Shown here one piece after another: positions 49,533 through 59,256 of a stretch of 64,000 nucleotides of DNA. The DNA is from Microtetraspora sp. NBRC 13810 (GTDB lineage Bacteria; Actinomycetota; Actinomycetes; Streptosporangiales; Streptosporangiaceae): NCBI RefSeq assembly GCF_030268685.1, contig NZ_BSRQ01000001.1, positions 558,001-622,000 on the forward strand, read 5' to 3'. The position numbers were made by a program, and so were the translations under genes. Each line of letters opens with the position of its first letter. Position 1 is the first letter of the stretch. The notes under the pieces are model-generated. The model saw nothing but the letters and a program-made list of their open reading frames with translations, made no database searches and was not told the origin of the DNA.

Positions 49533-51125
49533 ATGAGCACGCAGCCTGTGCCAGACGGCATCGACATACACACCACCGCGGGCAAGATCGCCGATCTGGA
49601 GCGCCGCATCTACGAGGCGGCGCACGCGGGGTCCGCGAGGGCTGTGGAGAAGCAGCACGCGAAGGGCAAGATGACGGCCCGCGAGCGGCTGGAGGCGTTC
49701 CTCGACCCGGGCAGCTTCGTGGAGTTCGACGAGTTCGCCCGGCACCGGTCCACCAGTTTCGGGCTCGACCGGGAGCGGCCGTACGGCGACGGCGTGGTGA
49801 CCGGCCACGGCACGGTGGACGGGCGGCCGGTGGCGGTCTTCGCGCAGGACTTCACGGTGTTCGGCGGCTCGCTGGGCGAGGTCTTCGGCGAGAAGATCGT
49901 CAAGGTGATGGACCACGCGCTCAAGACCGGCTGCCCGGTGGTCGGCATCAACGACTCCGGCGGCGCGCGGATCCAGGAGGGCGTGGTGAGCCTGGGCCTC
50001 TACGCCGAGATCTTCAAGCGGAACGTGCACGCCTCGGGCGTGATCCCGCAGATCTCCCTGATCATGGGCCCGTGCGCGGGCGGGGCGGTCTACTCCCCCG
50101 CCCTCACCGATTTCGTGCTGATGGTTCAGGAAAAATCGCACATGTTCATCACCGGGCCCGACGTCATCAAGACGGTCACCGGCGAAGAGGTCACCTTCGA
50201 GGAACTCGGCGGCGCGCACACGCACAACTCCAAGTCCGGCGTCGCCCACTACGAAGCGGCGGACGAGCAGGACTGCCTCGACTTCGCCAAGGCGCTGCTC
50301 TCCTACCTGCCGAGCAACAACATGGACGAGGCGCCCGCCTTCGAAGCCGATCCGGCGCTGGAAATCACCACCGCGGACCGCGTCCTCGACACGCTGATCC
50401 CGGACTCGCCGAACCAGCCTTACGACATGCGCGAGGTGATCGAGCACGTTCTCGACGAGGGCGAATTCCTGGAGATCCACGCGCAATTCGCACCCAACAT
50501 CGTGGTCGGCTTCGGCCGGGTGGAAGGCCGCTCGGTCGGCGTCGTGGCCAACCAGCCCATGAGTTTCGCCGGGACCCTGGACATAGCCGCCTCCGAAAAA
50601 GCCGCACGGTTTGTACGCACCTGCGATGCTTTCAACATTCCTGTGCTCACATTTGTAGATGTGCCAGGGTTCCTGCCCGGAACCGACCAGGAATGGAACG
50701 GCATCATCCGCCGCGGCGCCAAGCTCCTCTACGCCTACGCCGAGGCCACCGTCCCCCTCGTCACCGTCATCACCCGCAAGGCGTACGGCGGCGCGTACGA
50801 CGTCATGGGGTCCAAGCACCTTGGCGCGGACATCAACCTGGCCTGGCCGACCGCGCAGATCGCGGTGATGGGCGCCCAGGGCGCGGTCAACATCCTCTAC
50901 CGGCGGGAACTCGCCGCCGCCGAGGACCCCGACGCCGAGCGGGCCAGGCTCGTCACCGAGTACGAGGACACGCTGGCCAACCCCTACCTCGCCGCGGAGC
51001 GCGGTTACGTGGACGCGGTGATCGCGCCCTCGGCCACCCGGACGCACGTGACCAAGGCCCTGCGCGCCCTGCGCAACAAGCGCCAGACGCTGCCGCCCAA
51101 GAAGCACGGCAACATTCCTCTCTGA
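49533..51125 (+). CDS. Acyl-CoA (propionyl-CoA type) carboxylase, carboxyltransferase beta subunit
   Basis: 530 residues from the ATG at 49533. [14 protein letters not shown] and [16 protein letters not shown] are the oxyanion-hole motifs of the two crotonase halves; [21 protein letters not shown] and [15 protein letters not shown] complete the fold. It moves carboxylate from biotin to acyl-CoA, giving methylmalonyl-CoA or malonyl-CoA. The epsilon subunit follows in the same direction; the biotin-carrying alpha subunit is outside the window. BirA at 42 kb would charge it. Chain preference is not readable. Confidence 0.95.
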   Translation: MSTQPVPDGIDIHTTAGKIADLERRIYEAAHAGSARAVEKQHAKGKMTARERLEAFLDPGSFVEFDEFARHRSTSFGLDRERPYGDGVVTGHGTVDGRPVAVFAQDFTVFGGSLGEVFGEKIVKVMDHALKTGCPVVGINDSGGARIQEGVVSLGLYAEIFKRNVHASGVIPQISLIMGPCAGGAVYSPALTDFVLMVQEKSHMFITGPDVIKTVTGEEVTFEELGGAHTHNSKSGVAHYEAADEQDCLDFAKALLSYLPSNNMDEAPAFEADPALEITTADRVLDTLIPDSPNQPYDMREVIEHVLDEGEFLEIHAQFAPNIVVGFGRVEGRSVGVVANQPMSFAGTLDIAASEKAARFVRTCDAFNIPVLTFVDVPGFLPGTDQEWNGIIRRGAKLLYAYAEATVPLVTVITRKAYGGAYDVMGSKHLGADINLAWPTAQIAVMGAQGAVNILYRRELAAAEDPDAERARLVTEYEDTLANPYLAAERGYVDAVIAPSATRTHVTKALRALRNKRQTLPPKKHGNIPL

Positions 51126-51238
51126 CCACGCCCATCTCGTCAAGGGTTCGGCCAAGGCGCATGGGGAAGAGTTAACTTCGCCGGCCCGAGGCGAACCGGC
51201 GTAAGCCCAAGACAAGTCCAAGGACGGAAAGGACCAGC

Positions 51239-51445
51239 ATGACCGAGCCGCGACTGCGCATAGTGCGCGGAGACGCCGGCCCCGAGGAGATCGCCGCTCT
51301 CGTCATCGCGCTCACCGGGCGCGACGCCACACCCGAGAGCCCGAGTTTCCCAGTCAGGCACCCCTGGCGTGACCCCGCGCATAGGATGCGAAAGCCGCTG
51401 GCCCACGGGCCTGGCGCTTGGCGGAGTAGCTCCCTCCCGATTTAG
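51239..51445 (+). CDS. Acyl-CoA carboxylase epsilon subunit
   Basis: 68 residues. LRIVRGDAGPEEIAALVIAL and the ending PGAWRSSSLP match the small AccE/PccE proteins that follow actinobacterial carboxyltransferase genes. They stabilise and stimulate the alpha-beta complex. It starts at an ATG with GGAAAGGA upstream, 113 bases after the beta subunit. Confidence 0.88.
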   Translation: MTEPRLRIVRGDAGPEEIAALVIALTGRDATPESPSFPVRHPWRDPAHRMRKPLAHGPGAWRSSSLPI

Positions 51446-51554
51446 ACCAGATGCGTCCACGGAATGGGGTGTCAACTTCCCCAAGTGTTGGGACTATCTA
51501 GAAATGGGCGAATATAGTCAGCCGATCACCTAGTCCCGAGGCCTGGAGGACGAC

Positions 51555-52496
51555 ATGGCCATCCCGGACCTCATGCCACATCCTGTGGCGGCCAAGTACG
51601 CCGTCCTGGTCGACGTCGGTTATCTGTACGCCGCGGCCGGCGAGGTCCTCCTGGGCGCCAAGGAGCGCAAGGAATACCGGGTCGCCGCCGATGCGCTCAT
51701 CCAGGCCCTGCAGAAACACGCCGAAGAACGCATTTCCGGTGAGTTGCTGAGGATCTATTGGTACGACGCCGCGCGTGACCGGGTGCCCACCGTGGACCAA
51801 CGGGTGATCGCCCAGCTTCCCTGGGTCAAGGTCCGCCTCGGCAACCTGAACGCGCGCGGCCAGCAGAAAGGCGTGGACGCGCAGATCAGGAGCGACCTGG
51901 AGGCACTGGCCCGGCACCACGCGGTGAGCGACACCATCCTGCTGGCCGGTGACGAGGACATGGTGCCGGCGGTGGAGGCGGCCCAGGCGTTCGGCGTCCG
52001 GGTGCACCTGTGGGGGGTCGAGCCGCCCTACGGCACCAACCAGGCCGAGCGGCTCGTGTGGGAGGCCGACACGGTCGAGGTGATCAACGCCGACTTCCTG
52101 CGGCCGTTCTTCAGCCGCACCCCGCAGGCCGTGCCCGCCGCCCCGGCCACGCCGTCGCCGGCCCAGGTCTTCGCCGGCCGCACCGCGCTGGGCGCGAAGC
52201 CGCCGGTCAAGACGGGCCAGGTGGCCAAGCTCGGCCCGAGCCGGCCGCACGTCGAGGAGGTCGGCGAGCACGTGGCGCAGAAGTGGATCCTCACCCGTGG
52301 CCGGGACAACATCCGCGACCTGCTGCCCGGCCCGATCCTGCCCACGGTCATCGACACCGAGCTGCTCATCGAGGCGGAGAAGGAGCTCGGCCACTCCCTG
52401 CGTCCCTACCCGGAGGCCCGGGTGTGGCTGCGCGACGGCTTCTGGGCCAGGGTCTACCGTGAGTTCGACCTCGGCGTGGGCGTCTCGTCCAAGTGA
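51555..52496 (+). CDS. NYN-domain (PIN-like) protein, possible ribonuclease
   Basis: 313 residues. The N-terminal NYN domain has the acidic residues of PIN-type nucleases in order: VLVDVGYLY, KGVDAQIRSDLE and LLAGDEDMVPAVE. Tyr-Trp-Tyr-Asp (IYWYDAARD) is also typical. A Pro/Ala linker (about residues 190-230) leads to a C-terminal domain (VIDTELLIEAEKELGHSLRPYPEARVWLRDGFWARV) resembling an OST-HTH RNA-binding module. RNA cleavage is inferred. The ATG is preceded by GGAGGACG. Confidence 0.85.
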   Translation: MAIPDLMPHPVAAKYAVLVDVGYLYAAAGEVLLGAKERKEYRVAADALIQALQKHAEERISGELLRIYWYDAARDRVPTVDQRVIAQLPWVKVRLGNLNARGQQKGVDAQIRSDLEALARHHAVSDTILLAGDEDMVPAVEAAQAFGVRVHLWGVEPPYGTNQAERLVWEADTVEVINADFLRPFFSRTPQAVPAAPATPSPAQVFAGRTALGAKPPVKTGQVAKLGPSRPHVEEVGEHVAQKWILTRGRDNIRDLLPGPILPTVIDTELLIEAEKELGHSLRPYPEARVWLRDGFWARVYREFDLGVGVSSK

Positions 52497-52606
52497 CCCC
52501 ACGCGTCGGCTCCGCGTAAGCGCTCCCGGGGCCGGTCCGAAGGGTGGCACGGCGAGGTCCGATTCCCGCCGGTCGGCCACCCTGAGATGCGCATAGTGTC
52601 GGAGGC

Positions 52607-54034
52607 GTGACCACGACCACCGAGCTCGACTTCTCCGCGTGCTACCGCGCCCTGGCGGCCAGGGACGCCCGGTTCGACGGGCGGTTCTACACCGCGGTCA
52701 CCTCGACGAGGATCTACTGCCGTCCGATCTGCCCGGCGCGCACGCCCGAGGCGCGCAACGTCCGGTTCTACCGGCACGCCGCCACCGCCGAGGCCGCGGG
52801 GTTCCGCCCGTGCAAGCGGTGCCGTCCGGAGATCAGCCCGGGGGACCCCGGCTGGGACGTCCGCGGCGACCTGGTCTCCCGTGCGCTGCGGCTGATCGAC
52901 GAAGGGGTGGCGGACGACGCCGGGGTGGCCGGGCTGGCGAACCGGCTGCACATCACCCAGCGCCACCTGCACCGGCTGTTCACCGCGCACCTGGGCGCGA
53001 GCCCGCTCGCCGTGGCCAGGACCAAACGCCTGCTCCTCGCCAAGCAATTGCTGACCGAGACGTCCCTGCCGGTCACCGACGTCGCGTTCGCGGCCGGTTT
53101 CGGCAGCGTCCGGCAGTTCAACGCGACGATGAAGGAGACGTACGGCTTCGCCCCCGGCGAGCTGCGCGCCACCGCGGGGCCGCGCCGGCGCGGCACGGGC
53201 GTGGCCGAGGACACCGGCTCCGTGCCCGGCGGCCCCGTGCTCACGCTGCGGCTGAACTACCGGCCGCCGTTCGACGGCGGACCCCTGCTGCGCTTCCTGG
53301 CCACCCGGGCGATCCCCGGCCTGGAGAGCGCGGACGCCACCCGGTACGCCAGGACGGTGCCCGGCGGCACGATCACGCTGACCCCGGTGGACGGGCACGT
53401 CAGGCTGGAGGTCGCGGTGGCCGACACCCGACATCTGGCCAGGATCGTGGCCCGTTGCCGCCGCCTGCTCGACCTCGACGCCGATCCGGCCGCGATCAGC
53501 GAGACCCTCGGTGAGTCGGCGCTGCGCCCCCTGCTCCTGGCCCGGCCCGGCCTGCGGGTCCCCGGCGCGTGGGACGGCTTCGAGCTGGCCGTGCGGGCCG
53601 TCGTGGGCCGCGGCCTCGCCCCGGCGACCGCCCGCGGCATCCTGGGCCGGCTGGCCGGCGCCGGGCGGCCGGGCCCCCACCCGTTCCCCACGCCGGAGAG
53701 CCTGGCCGGGGCCGACCTGGACGGCGCCGGCATCCCGCCCGGCCGGGCGGCGTCCCTGAAGGCCATCGCCCGGGCGATCATCGACGGCGACATCGACCTG
53801 GACGGCGCGCAGGACCCCGCCACCACGACCCGGGAACTGCTCAGGATGCCCGGCATCGGGCCGTGGACCGCCGGCTACATCGCCATGCGGGCGCTGCGCG
53901 ACCCGGACGCCTGGCCGGACGGCGACATCGCCCTCCGCCGGATCATGAGCTGCCTGGCCATCTCCGAACACCACATCCCGCGGTGGCGGCCCTGGCGGGC
54001 CTACGCCGCGCTGCACCTCTGGAGCACGCAGTGA
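52607..54034 (+). CDS. Ada-type regulator fused to AlkA-like DNA glycosylase
   Basis: 475 residues. The N-terminal Ada domain has zinc Cys38, Cys42, Cys69 and Cys72, the numbering of E. coli Ada; Cys38 accepts methyl from phosphotriesters. An AraC-type helix-turn-helix follows (residues about 95-185, VTDVAFAAGFGSVRQFNATMKE). Residues about 205-475 are an AlkA glycosylase: the helix-hairpin-helix MPGIGPWTAGYIAMRAL precedes WPDGDIAL, whose Asp is catalytic. It senses alkylation and excises alkylated bases. The stop overlaps the MGMT start by four bases. The GTG start has GGAGG only one base away. Confidence 0.95.
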   Translation: MTTTTELDFSACYRALAARDARFDGRFYTAVTSTRIYCRPICPARTPEARNVRFYRHAATAEAAGFRPCKRCRPEISPGDPGWDVRGDLVSRALRLIDEGVADDAGVAGLANRLHITQRHLHRLFTAHLGASPLAVARTKRLLLAKQLLTETSLPVTDVAFAAGFGSVRQFNATMKETYGFAPGELRATAGPRRRGTGVAEDTGSVPGGPVLTLRLNYRPPFDGGPLLRFLATRAIPGLESADATRYARTVPGGTITLTPVDGHVRLEVAVADTRHLARIVARCRRLLDLDADPAAISETLGESALRPLLLARPGLRVPGAWDGFELAVRAVVGRGLAPATARGILGRLAGAGRPGPHPFPTPESLAGADLDGAGIPPGRAASLKAIARAIIDGDIDLDGAQDPATTTRELLRMPGIGPWTAGYIAMRALRDPDAWPDGDIALRRIMSCLAISEHHIPRWRPWRAYAALHLWSTQ

Positions 54035-54543
54035 TCGAAGCACAGGTCATCCCCACGCCCGCCGGCGCGCTGTCCCTGCTGGCCCGCGGCGAGGTGGTCG
54101 TCGCGGCCGGTTTCACCGCCGACCCCACCGAGCTGTTCGCCCGGCTGTCGCCCGCGGTCCGGGCCGGGGGGCTGGCCCCGTCCGGCGACCTGGGACCGGT
54201 CGCGCATGCCGTACGGGACTACCTCGGCGGCGACCTCGCCGCGCTGGACGCGGTGCCGGTGGAGCGGCAGGGCTCGCCCACCCGGCAGCGGCTGCACGCC
54301 GCGTTGCGGGACGTCCCGGCCGGGACCACCGTCACCTACGCCGAGCTGGCCGAGCGCGCCGGGCTGTCCCGGGGCTCGGCGAGGGTCGCCGCGTCGGCCT
54401 GCTCGCAGAACCTCATCGTGCCCTTCGTCCCCTGCCACCGGGTGCTGCCGGCGTCCGGCGGGGCCGGCGGCTACTACTACGGCACCCCGGTCAAGGAATG
54501 GCTGCTGGCCCACGAGGCGCGGGTCACGAGCCCGACCGCCTGA
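54031..54543 (+). CDS. ogt: Methylated-DNA--protein-cysteine methyltransferase
   Basis: 170 residues from a GTG that overlaps the Ada-AlkA stop (GTGA). VPFVPCHRVLPASG carries the acceptor Cys135, and TYAELAERAGLSRGSARVAASAC is the DNA-binding helix region. It repairs O6-methylguanine by taking the methyl group irreversibly. With the Ada-AlkA protein it forms a two-gene alkylation-repair operon. The end overlaps a convergent gene by 20 bases. Confidence 0.94.
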   Translation: MIEAQVIPTPAGALSLLARGEVVVAAGFTADPTELFARLSPAVRAGGLAPSGDLGPVAHAVRDYLGGDLAALDAVPVERQGSPTRQRLHAALRDVPAGTTVTYAELAERAGLSRGSARVAASACSQNLIVPFVPCHRVLPASGGAGGYYYGTPVKEWLLAHEARVTSPTA

Positions 54544-55498
54544 CCGTGCTCTGCACCTCGCCCACCGGCACGTCCACGGTGGCGCCGACCTCGATCGGGT
54601 CGTAGGCGAACGGCGCGATCCCGCCCTCGCCCTCGCCCGTGATCTCCCAGATCGAGGTCACCGTCAGCTCGTAGACCTCGCGCGGCTCGTTCAGCGACGC
54701 GCGCAGGTAGCGGACGCCGCAGGTGAGCTCCCCGCCCGGCGTGTACGGCGTCCCGGTCTGGCCGCAACCCTCGTCGACCACCTTCGCCCATTCCTCCGTG
54801 CCGGGGTCGATCTCCAGGCTGTCCATCGTGGCGGTCACCGTCGCGCTCATGACGCCGGGCAGGGTCGCGGTCACCGACCGGGAGGTGTCGCCCGCGCCTT
54901 CCAGCCAGACCCAGGTGTCCAGGTTGACGTAGCTCTTCGCGGCGGGGTTGAGCCGGATCTGCGGCTCGGGCACGGTGAGCGCGGCGCGGGCGAGGTCGGC
55001 GAGCTCCTGCATGGTGATCCCGGCCGCCGGAGTCTCGCCCTCGGGCACCCACACGTAGGGCGGGAGGTCGGCGTAACAGGACGCGGCGTCCGGGTCGGCG
55101 TCGTTGGCGGCCGAGCTCCACCAGCGACCGTCCTCGCCGACCCGCTCCTCGTACTGGCTCAGGTGCTCCTCGAAGTCGGCCTGGACGTCGGGGTTGGCCC
55201 GGTTGAACATGTGCCAGGTCTTGCTGCCGCCCTGCTGCCTGCTGAGCATCTCCTCGGCGCTGGGACCGGGCTCGTACCAGCACGGCTGCGGGACGCGGTA
55301 GCCGTCGCCGCGCCCGCCGTCGACGCCGTCGCCGGTGATGACGATCTCCGAGTTGCGCAGCGTGACACCGGCCCTGCGCCCTTCCTGCCACCCCTCGCCG
55401 TACGGGGTGCCCGGCGGGGCGGGCGCCGCCTCGGCGGGCAGGGCGGGAAACGCGATCATGGCGGCCAGGGCGAGGGCCAGGGCGGGCAGACGCTTCAT
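54524..55498 (-). CDS. Secreted protein of the Tad locus, unknown function
   Basis: 324 residues from the ATG at 55498 (AAGGG nine bases upstream). A signal peptide (MKRLPALALALAAMIAFPAL, cleavage at AEA) exports it. The mature part is acidic, has six Cys likely paired (CW, SCYAD, CGQT, TCGV) and a beta-rich C-terminus (GATVDVPVGEVQSTV). I recognise no family. Its ATG overlaps the lipoprotein stop (ATGA), so it belongs to the pilus operon and may act at the cell surface. Confidence 0.75.
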   Translation of the reverse strand: MKRLPALALALAAMIAFPALPAEAAPAPPGTPYGEGWQEGRRAGVTLRNSEIVITGDGVDGGRGDGYRVPQPCWYEPGPSAEEMLSRQQGGSKTWHMFNRANPDVQADFEEHLSQYEERVGEDGRWWSSAANDADPDAASCYADLPPYVWVPEGETPAAGITMQELADLARAALTVPEPQIRLNPAAKSYVNLDTWVWLEGAGDTSRSVTATLPGVMSATVTATMDSLEIDPGTEEWAKVVDEGCGQTGTPYTPGGELTCGVRYLRASLNEPREVYELTVTSIWEITGEGEGGIAPFAYDPIEVGATVDVPVGEVQSTVRRSGS

Positions 55499-56211
55499 CG
55501 TTGGCATCCCTTCGCGCGTTCGTGCGGCGGCACGGCGTGGCGGTAGGACCTGATCCGCCACGTCCCGTCGTCCTGCCGGTGCATCAAGGCGGACTGCAGG
55601 TAGGTGGACTCGGGCGGCCTGGCCCAGGCGGGCTGTGTGGTGACGGCCTTCCCGGTGCGCGCGTCGGTGAGCCGCAGCCCCGTCTGGTCGACGCACACGT
55701 CCACCTGGGCGCCGTCGCCGGTCACCGAGGGCACCCGGAGGTGGTAGAGCCGGACCGTGCCGCTCAGCGAACGCCGCTGGTCCAGGAAGTCCTTGACCCA
55801 CCGGTAGGACTCCTGGGCCACCTCGGCGTCCATCCGTGCGGCGTACCCCTCCTCCTCCCCGCGGGTGAGGACCGCCCGGTAGAGCCGGGTCTGCGTGTCG
55901 CGGTAGGTCTCGAACATCTTCCTGTGCTCGGCGGGGACCGCCGCCGGCCACTCCACCACGAGCTTCAGCCCCTCGCCCACCTCGACCGTCTCGGCGGACG
56001 GGACCGGCGAACCGGTGGCGGCCCGCGCACCGGACGTGGCCGGCAGGTCTCCGGGATCGAAGGAGTTTCCGGCGCCGGGCGCGGCGCATCCGGCCGCGAG
56101 GACGGCGCCGGCCAGCGGCGTGATCAGCAGCCCGCGCACACCGTTCACGCTAGGCCGCCCACCTGAACGGCGACCACCGCTATGCGCGGATCGGCATGGC
56201 TCTTCGTCCAT
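55495..56211 (-). CDS. Lipoprotein of the Tad locus, unknown function
   Basis: 238 residues from the ATG at 56211, with GGGAG close upstream; a GTG at 56148 would give a shorter, more usual signal. The lipobox AVLAAGC supports lipidation. The rest (LKLVVEWPAAVPAEHRKMFETYRDT to the C-terminus) is one mixed domain of about 170 residues with no known family. It lies 15 bases after the LysM/BTAD gene and overlaps the secreted-protein gene by four bases. A role at the pilus base is inference. Confidence 0.72.
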   Translation of the reverse strand: MDEEPCRSAHSGGRRSGGRPSVNGVRGLLITPLAGAVLAAGCAAPGAGNSFDPGDLPATSGARAATGSPVPSAETVEVGEGLKLVVEWPAAVPAEHRKMFETYRDTQTRLYRAVLTRGEEEGYAARMDAEVAQESYRWVKDFLDQRRSLSGTVRLYHLRVPSVTGDGAQVDVCVDQTGLRLTDARTGKAVTTQPAWARPPESTYLQSALMHRQDDGTWRIRSYRHAVPPHERAKGCQR

Positions 56212-56225
56212 CACTTTTCTCCCGT

Positions 56226-59162
56226 TCACGCCGACGGCACCGAGGAAATGCGCCAGGAGGGATGCAACTCGTCGATGAGGGCCTCGGTCTCCGGGGCCAT
56301 GCCTCCGCCGTACGGGTGGGAGGACGCCCTGCGGTGCAGCGCGTCGACCACGGCCCGCAGCCGCGCCGGGTCGCCGCTCGCGTGGGTGGCTCGCAGCAGG
56401 TCCCGCCACAGGCCCTCGTCGTCGGCGGCCAGCAGCAGGCCGGCCCGGGCCGCGGCGACCGCCTCGGCCGTCTCCCCCTGGGCCATGCGTATCTCGTGCA
56501 GCCGGTGCGCCGCGTCCGCGACCGCGGCCGTCACGTCGTACTCCAGGTCGTCGTCGGCGAGCCAGGTGTAGCGGCCACGCGGGCGGCCGTTGAGCAGCGG
56601 CCCGCGGACCAGCCCGAGGGCCCGTTCCAGCAGCACGGCGCCGGCCGCCGGGTCGCCGTGCGACCTCCTGACCAGCTCGCGGAAGAGCGCCCAGTCGGTG
56701 CGCACCTCCGGGCCGAGCCGGATCCTGCCGGAGGAGTCGCCGGACAGGTGCGGGCGGCCGGCGCTGTCCAGGCCGAGCCATTCGGCCACCCTGGCGATCG
56801 TCGCGTCGCGCACCTCCGGCTGCACGCCGCGCGGCCACAGCACGCCGCCGAGCACGACGGGGTGCACGCCGCCCGGGTGGGTGGAGAGGTAGACGATCAG
56901 CTCGGTGGCCAGGGCCAGCCTGCCCTCCTCCAGCGGATGCGGGCAGGAGATCTCGATCGGGCCGAGGATGCGCACCTCGATCGCGGGCGGCCGGGCCGTG
57001 GGCGGCATCTCGGCGGCGGCGGGGACGGGCTCGCCCTCGTGCCGCGCGGCCGTGCGGAACAGCTCCACCAGCGCCCGGTACTGCCTGCGCGGCAGAAGCT
57101 GCGCGCGGACCTCGAAGCCGAGCGCGTCGATCGAGCCGCGGCCCTCCTCGGAGACCTGCCAGGTCCAGGTGGCGTGCGGCACGTCGCCCGCGACGATGTA
57201 CCCGGCCGCCATCCGGGTGCCGGTCCTGGCCAGCACCGCCAGCCGTCCGGCCTCCTCCGGGGTCGGGCCGATCGCGGAGAGCAGGAAGTGCGGCGACCAC
57301 GCGGGGTCGTCCGGCCGCCCGTTGATCCGGCCGGTCAGCACGTCGCCCGCGCCCTCGTGCTCGCGCGCGCGGTCCTCCAGCGCGGGCAGCACCTCGGCGA
57401 GGCTGCCCGCGCAGGCGATCCGCTCCGGCGCGATCGCCACGAGTTCCTCGCCGAACCCGACGAGGGTGATCCGCATCCGGTCCGACCAGCGGTTGGTGGC
57501 CAACTCGACGGCGAGGGCCGCCAGGGCGGCCGTGGTGTGCGCGCCCCGGATGTTGATCAGCCCGTGCGCGGCCTCCAGGTCCACCAGCACCCTGCCGGTG
57601 GCGTCGACGCCGAGCGACACCAGCCCCGGGTACGGCGCCGCCGCGTCGGCCACGGCGTGGTCGTCCAGCATCCGCCCCTCGTGCGCGGCCAGCCGCCACA
57701 CCTGCCCGCCGTCGTGCGCCGTCCACGGCGCGGGGGCGTCCGGCTCCGCCGGGTGGATCCACAGGTCCAGGCCGGCCGCGGACAGGTGCGCCGCGTAGAT
57801 CGTCGGAGGTGTGCGGCCGCGCAGCGCCAGCGCCCTGCCGAGCACCCGCAGCCCGACGTCGAGCATCCGCGTCCCCGGCCCGTCCGCGCCGAGCCGCAGC
57901 TCCATCTCCGCCGCCGCCGCGTCCCCGGTCGGCCGGGCGACCCGCCGGCCGAAGGCGCGGTGCCACAACTGCTCCCTGCGCTTCCTGCCCAGGGCGAGCA
58001 GCAGCCCGGCCGCGGCCAGCGACATCACCATGAGGTAGTCGCCCGCCGCGAACCCGTCCCCCTCACCCGCCGCACCGCCGTCCCCGGCCTCCGTACCGCC
58101 GTCCCCGGCCCCTGTACCGCCGTCCCCGGTCGCGGCGCCGCCGTCGGCGGTCGCGGCGTCCGGTCGTGGCTGGTCCCGGTCCGCCGCCGTCCCCGGCCGC
58201 GCCGGCTCCTCCGGCGGGGAGAGCGGGGACCGCAGGTCGCGGGCGGGGTCCGCGGTCCCCCCGGGCGACAGGTCGGGGACGCGATCGGGGACACGATCGG
58301 GGACACGGTCGGGCACGGTGCGTTCGGCGGGGTCCTTCAGGGTGTGGGCCGGGCCCACGGGGACGGTCTGGGTACGGCCGTCCAGCTCGGCCGGTTTGCG
58401 CGGGTGGTCGGCCAGGATCTCCGCGCGGGGCCGGTCGGCCGGGACGACGTGCACGTTGACCGCGTCCTTCGGCATGTCGAGCACCCAGCCGGGACGGATC
58501 AGGTCGGCCATGTGCAGCCGGGTGCCGTCGGGCTGTTCCTTGTGCTGGTTGAGCCGGTAGATCTCGGGATAACGGCGTCCGTCGCCCAGGCACTTCTCGG
58601 CGATCTCCCACAGGCTCTCGTGGTGCCTGCCGTGCGGCGGCTGTACCACGTAGACCTTCTTGACCTCGCCCACCTCGTGCAACGCGGCCCGCGCGGCCTC
58701 GGCGGGGGCGAGCACGCCGGTGGCCGTCACGGCGGGCCCGGCCGGCGGCGGGCCGCCCATCTTCGCCAGGGGGACGACCGCGGCCGAGGCGGTGAACAGC
58801 AGCAGCGCCGCGGAGACCAGCTTGTTGGCCAGGAGCTGGGTACCTCCGGACAGCGGGACCCTGGCCGGCATCCCCACCCGGCGCAACCCGGCGTACACCT
58901 CGACGATCACGCACAGCGTGAGCTGCAACCAGGCGAGCCAGACGAAGAGCACGAGGATCGCGATCACCGTGCCGGTCCCCACGGTGCTGGTCAGCAGGTC
59001 CAGGTCGAGCAGTTCGGGCGCGACCGGCGGCCCGGCCAGCCGGAGCAGCGCGTACGGCACGCCGCCCACCAGTGCCAGCAGCATGACCAGCGCCCCGATG
59101 CCGGCCAGCACGTCGCCGAGGGTGCGCCGGGACGTGATGCGCTGCGGCTGTCGCGTGGGCAT
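56226..59162 (-). CDS. Membrane-anchored LysM and BTAD (SARP-like) protein of the Tad locus
   Basis: 978 residues from the ATG at 59162 (GGAGGAAGGA upstream). Three membrane segments lie within residues 20-155. A LysM-like unit follows (KKVYVVQPPHGRHHESLWEI to LIRPGWVLDMP), then a Pro/Gly/Asp linker with DRVPDRVPD repeats and a fourth helix (GDYLMVMSLAAAGLLLAL). The C-terminal 260 residues have a winged-helix region (VRILGPIEI, LATELIVYLSTHPGGVHPVVLGGVLWP) and a BTAD tetratricopeptide-like domain (VLLERALGLVRGPLLNG, AAARAGLLLAADDEGLWRDLL). It could link wall or pilus state to transcription; this is inference from the domain order. Confidence 0.82.
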   Translation of the reverse strand: MPTRQPQRITSRRTLGDVLAGIGALVMLLALVGGVPYALLRLAGPPVAPELLDLDLLTSTVGTGTVIAILVLFVWLAWLQLTLCVIVEVYAGLRRVGMPARVPLSGGTQLLANKLVSAALLLFTASAAVVPLAKMGGPPPAGPAVTATGVLAPAEAARAALHEVGEVKKVYVVQPPHGRHHESLWEIAEKCLGDGRRYPEIYRLNQHKEQPDGTRLHMADLIRPGWVLDMPKDAVNVHVVPADRPRAEILADHPRKPAELDGRTQTVPVGPAHTLKDPAERTVPDRVPDRVPDRVPDLSPGGTADPARDLRSPLSPPEEPARPGTAADRDQPRPDAATADGGAATGDGGTGAGDGGTEAGDGGAAGEGDGFAAGDYLMVMSLAAAGLLLALGRKRREQLWHRAFGRRVARPTGDAAAAEMELRLGADGPGTRMLDVGLRVLGRALALRGRTPPTIYAAHLSAAGLDLWIHPAEPDAPAPWTAHDGGQVWRLAAHEGRMLDDHAVADAAAPYPGLVSLGVDATGRVLVDLEAAHGLINIRGAHTTAALAALAVELATNRWSDRMRITLVGFGEELVAIAPERIACAGSLAEVLPALEDRAREHEGAGDVLTGRINGRPDDPAWSPHFLLSAIGPTPEEAGRLAVLARTGTRMAAGYIVAGDVPHATWTWQVSEEGRGSIDALGFEVRAQLLPRRQYRALVELFRTAARHEGEPVPAAAEMPPTARPPAIEVRILGPIEISCPHPLEEGRLALATELIVYLSTHPGGVHPVVLGGVLWPRGVQPEVRDATIARVAEWLGLDSAGRPHLSGDSSGRIRLGPEVRTDWALFRELVRRSHGDPAAGAVLLERALGLVRGPLLNGRPRGRYTWLADDDLEYDVTAAVADAAHRLHEIRMAQGETAEAVAAARAGLLLAADDEGLWRDLLRATHASGDPARLRAVVDALHRRASSHPYGGGMAPETEALIDELHPSWRISSVPSA

Positions 59163-59256
59163 GCCGTGTTCCTTCCTCCTCGAAGCCTTCCCGCCGGTCA
59201 CCCCGCGGGCCGGCGCTCCTCCCACCGGCCACCCCCGCGGGCCGGCGCTCATGCGG

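Noticed and set aside
53569-54030. N-terminal extension of the methyltransferase
   Set aside because: It overlaps the AlkA domain in another frame; the GTG at 54031 gives the normal family length.
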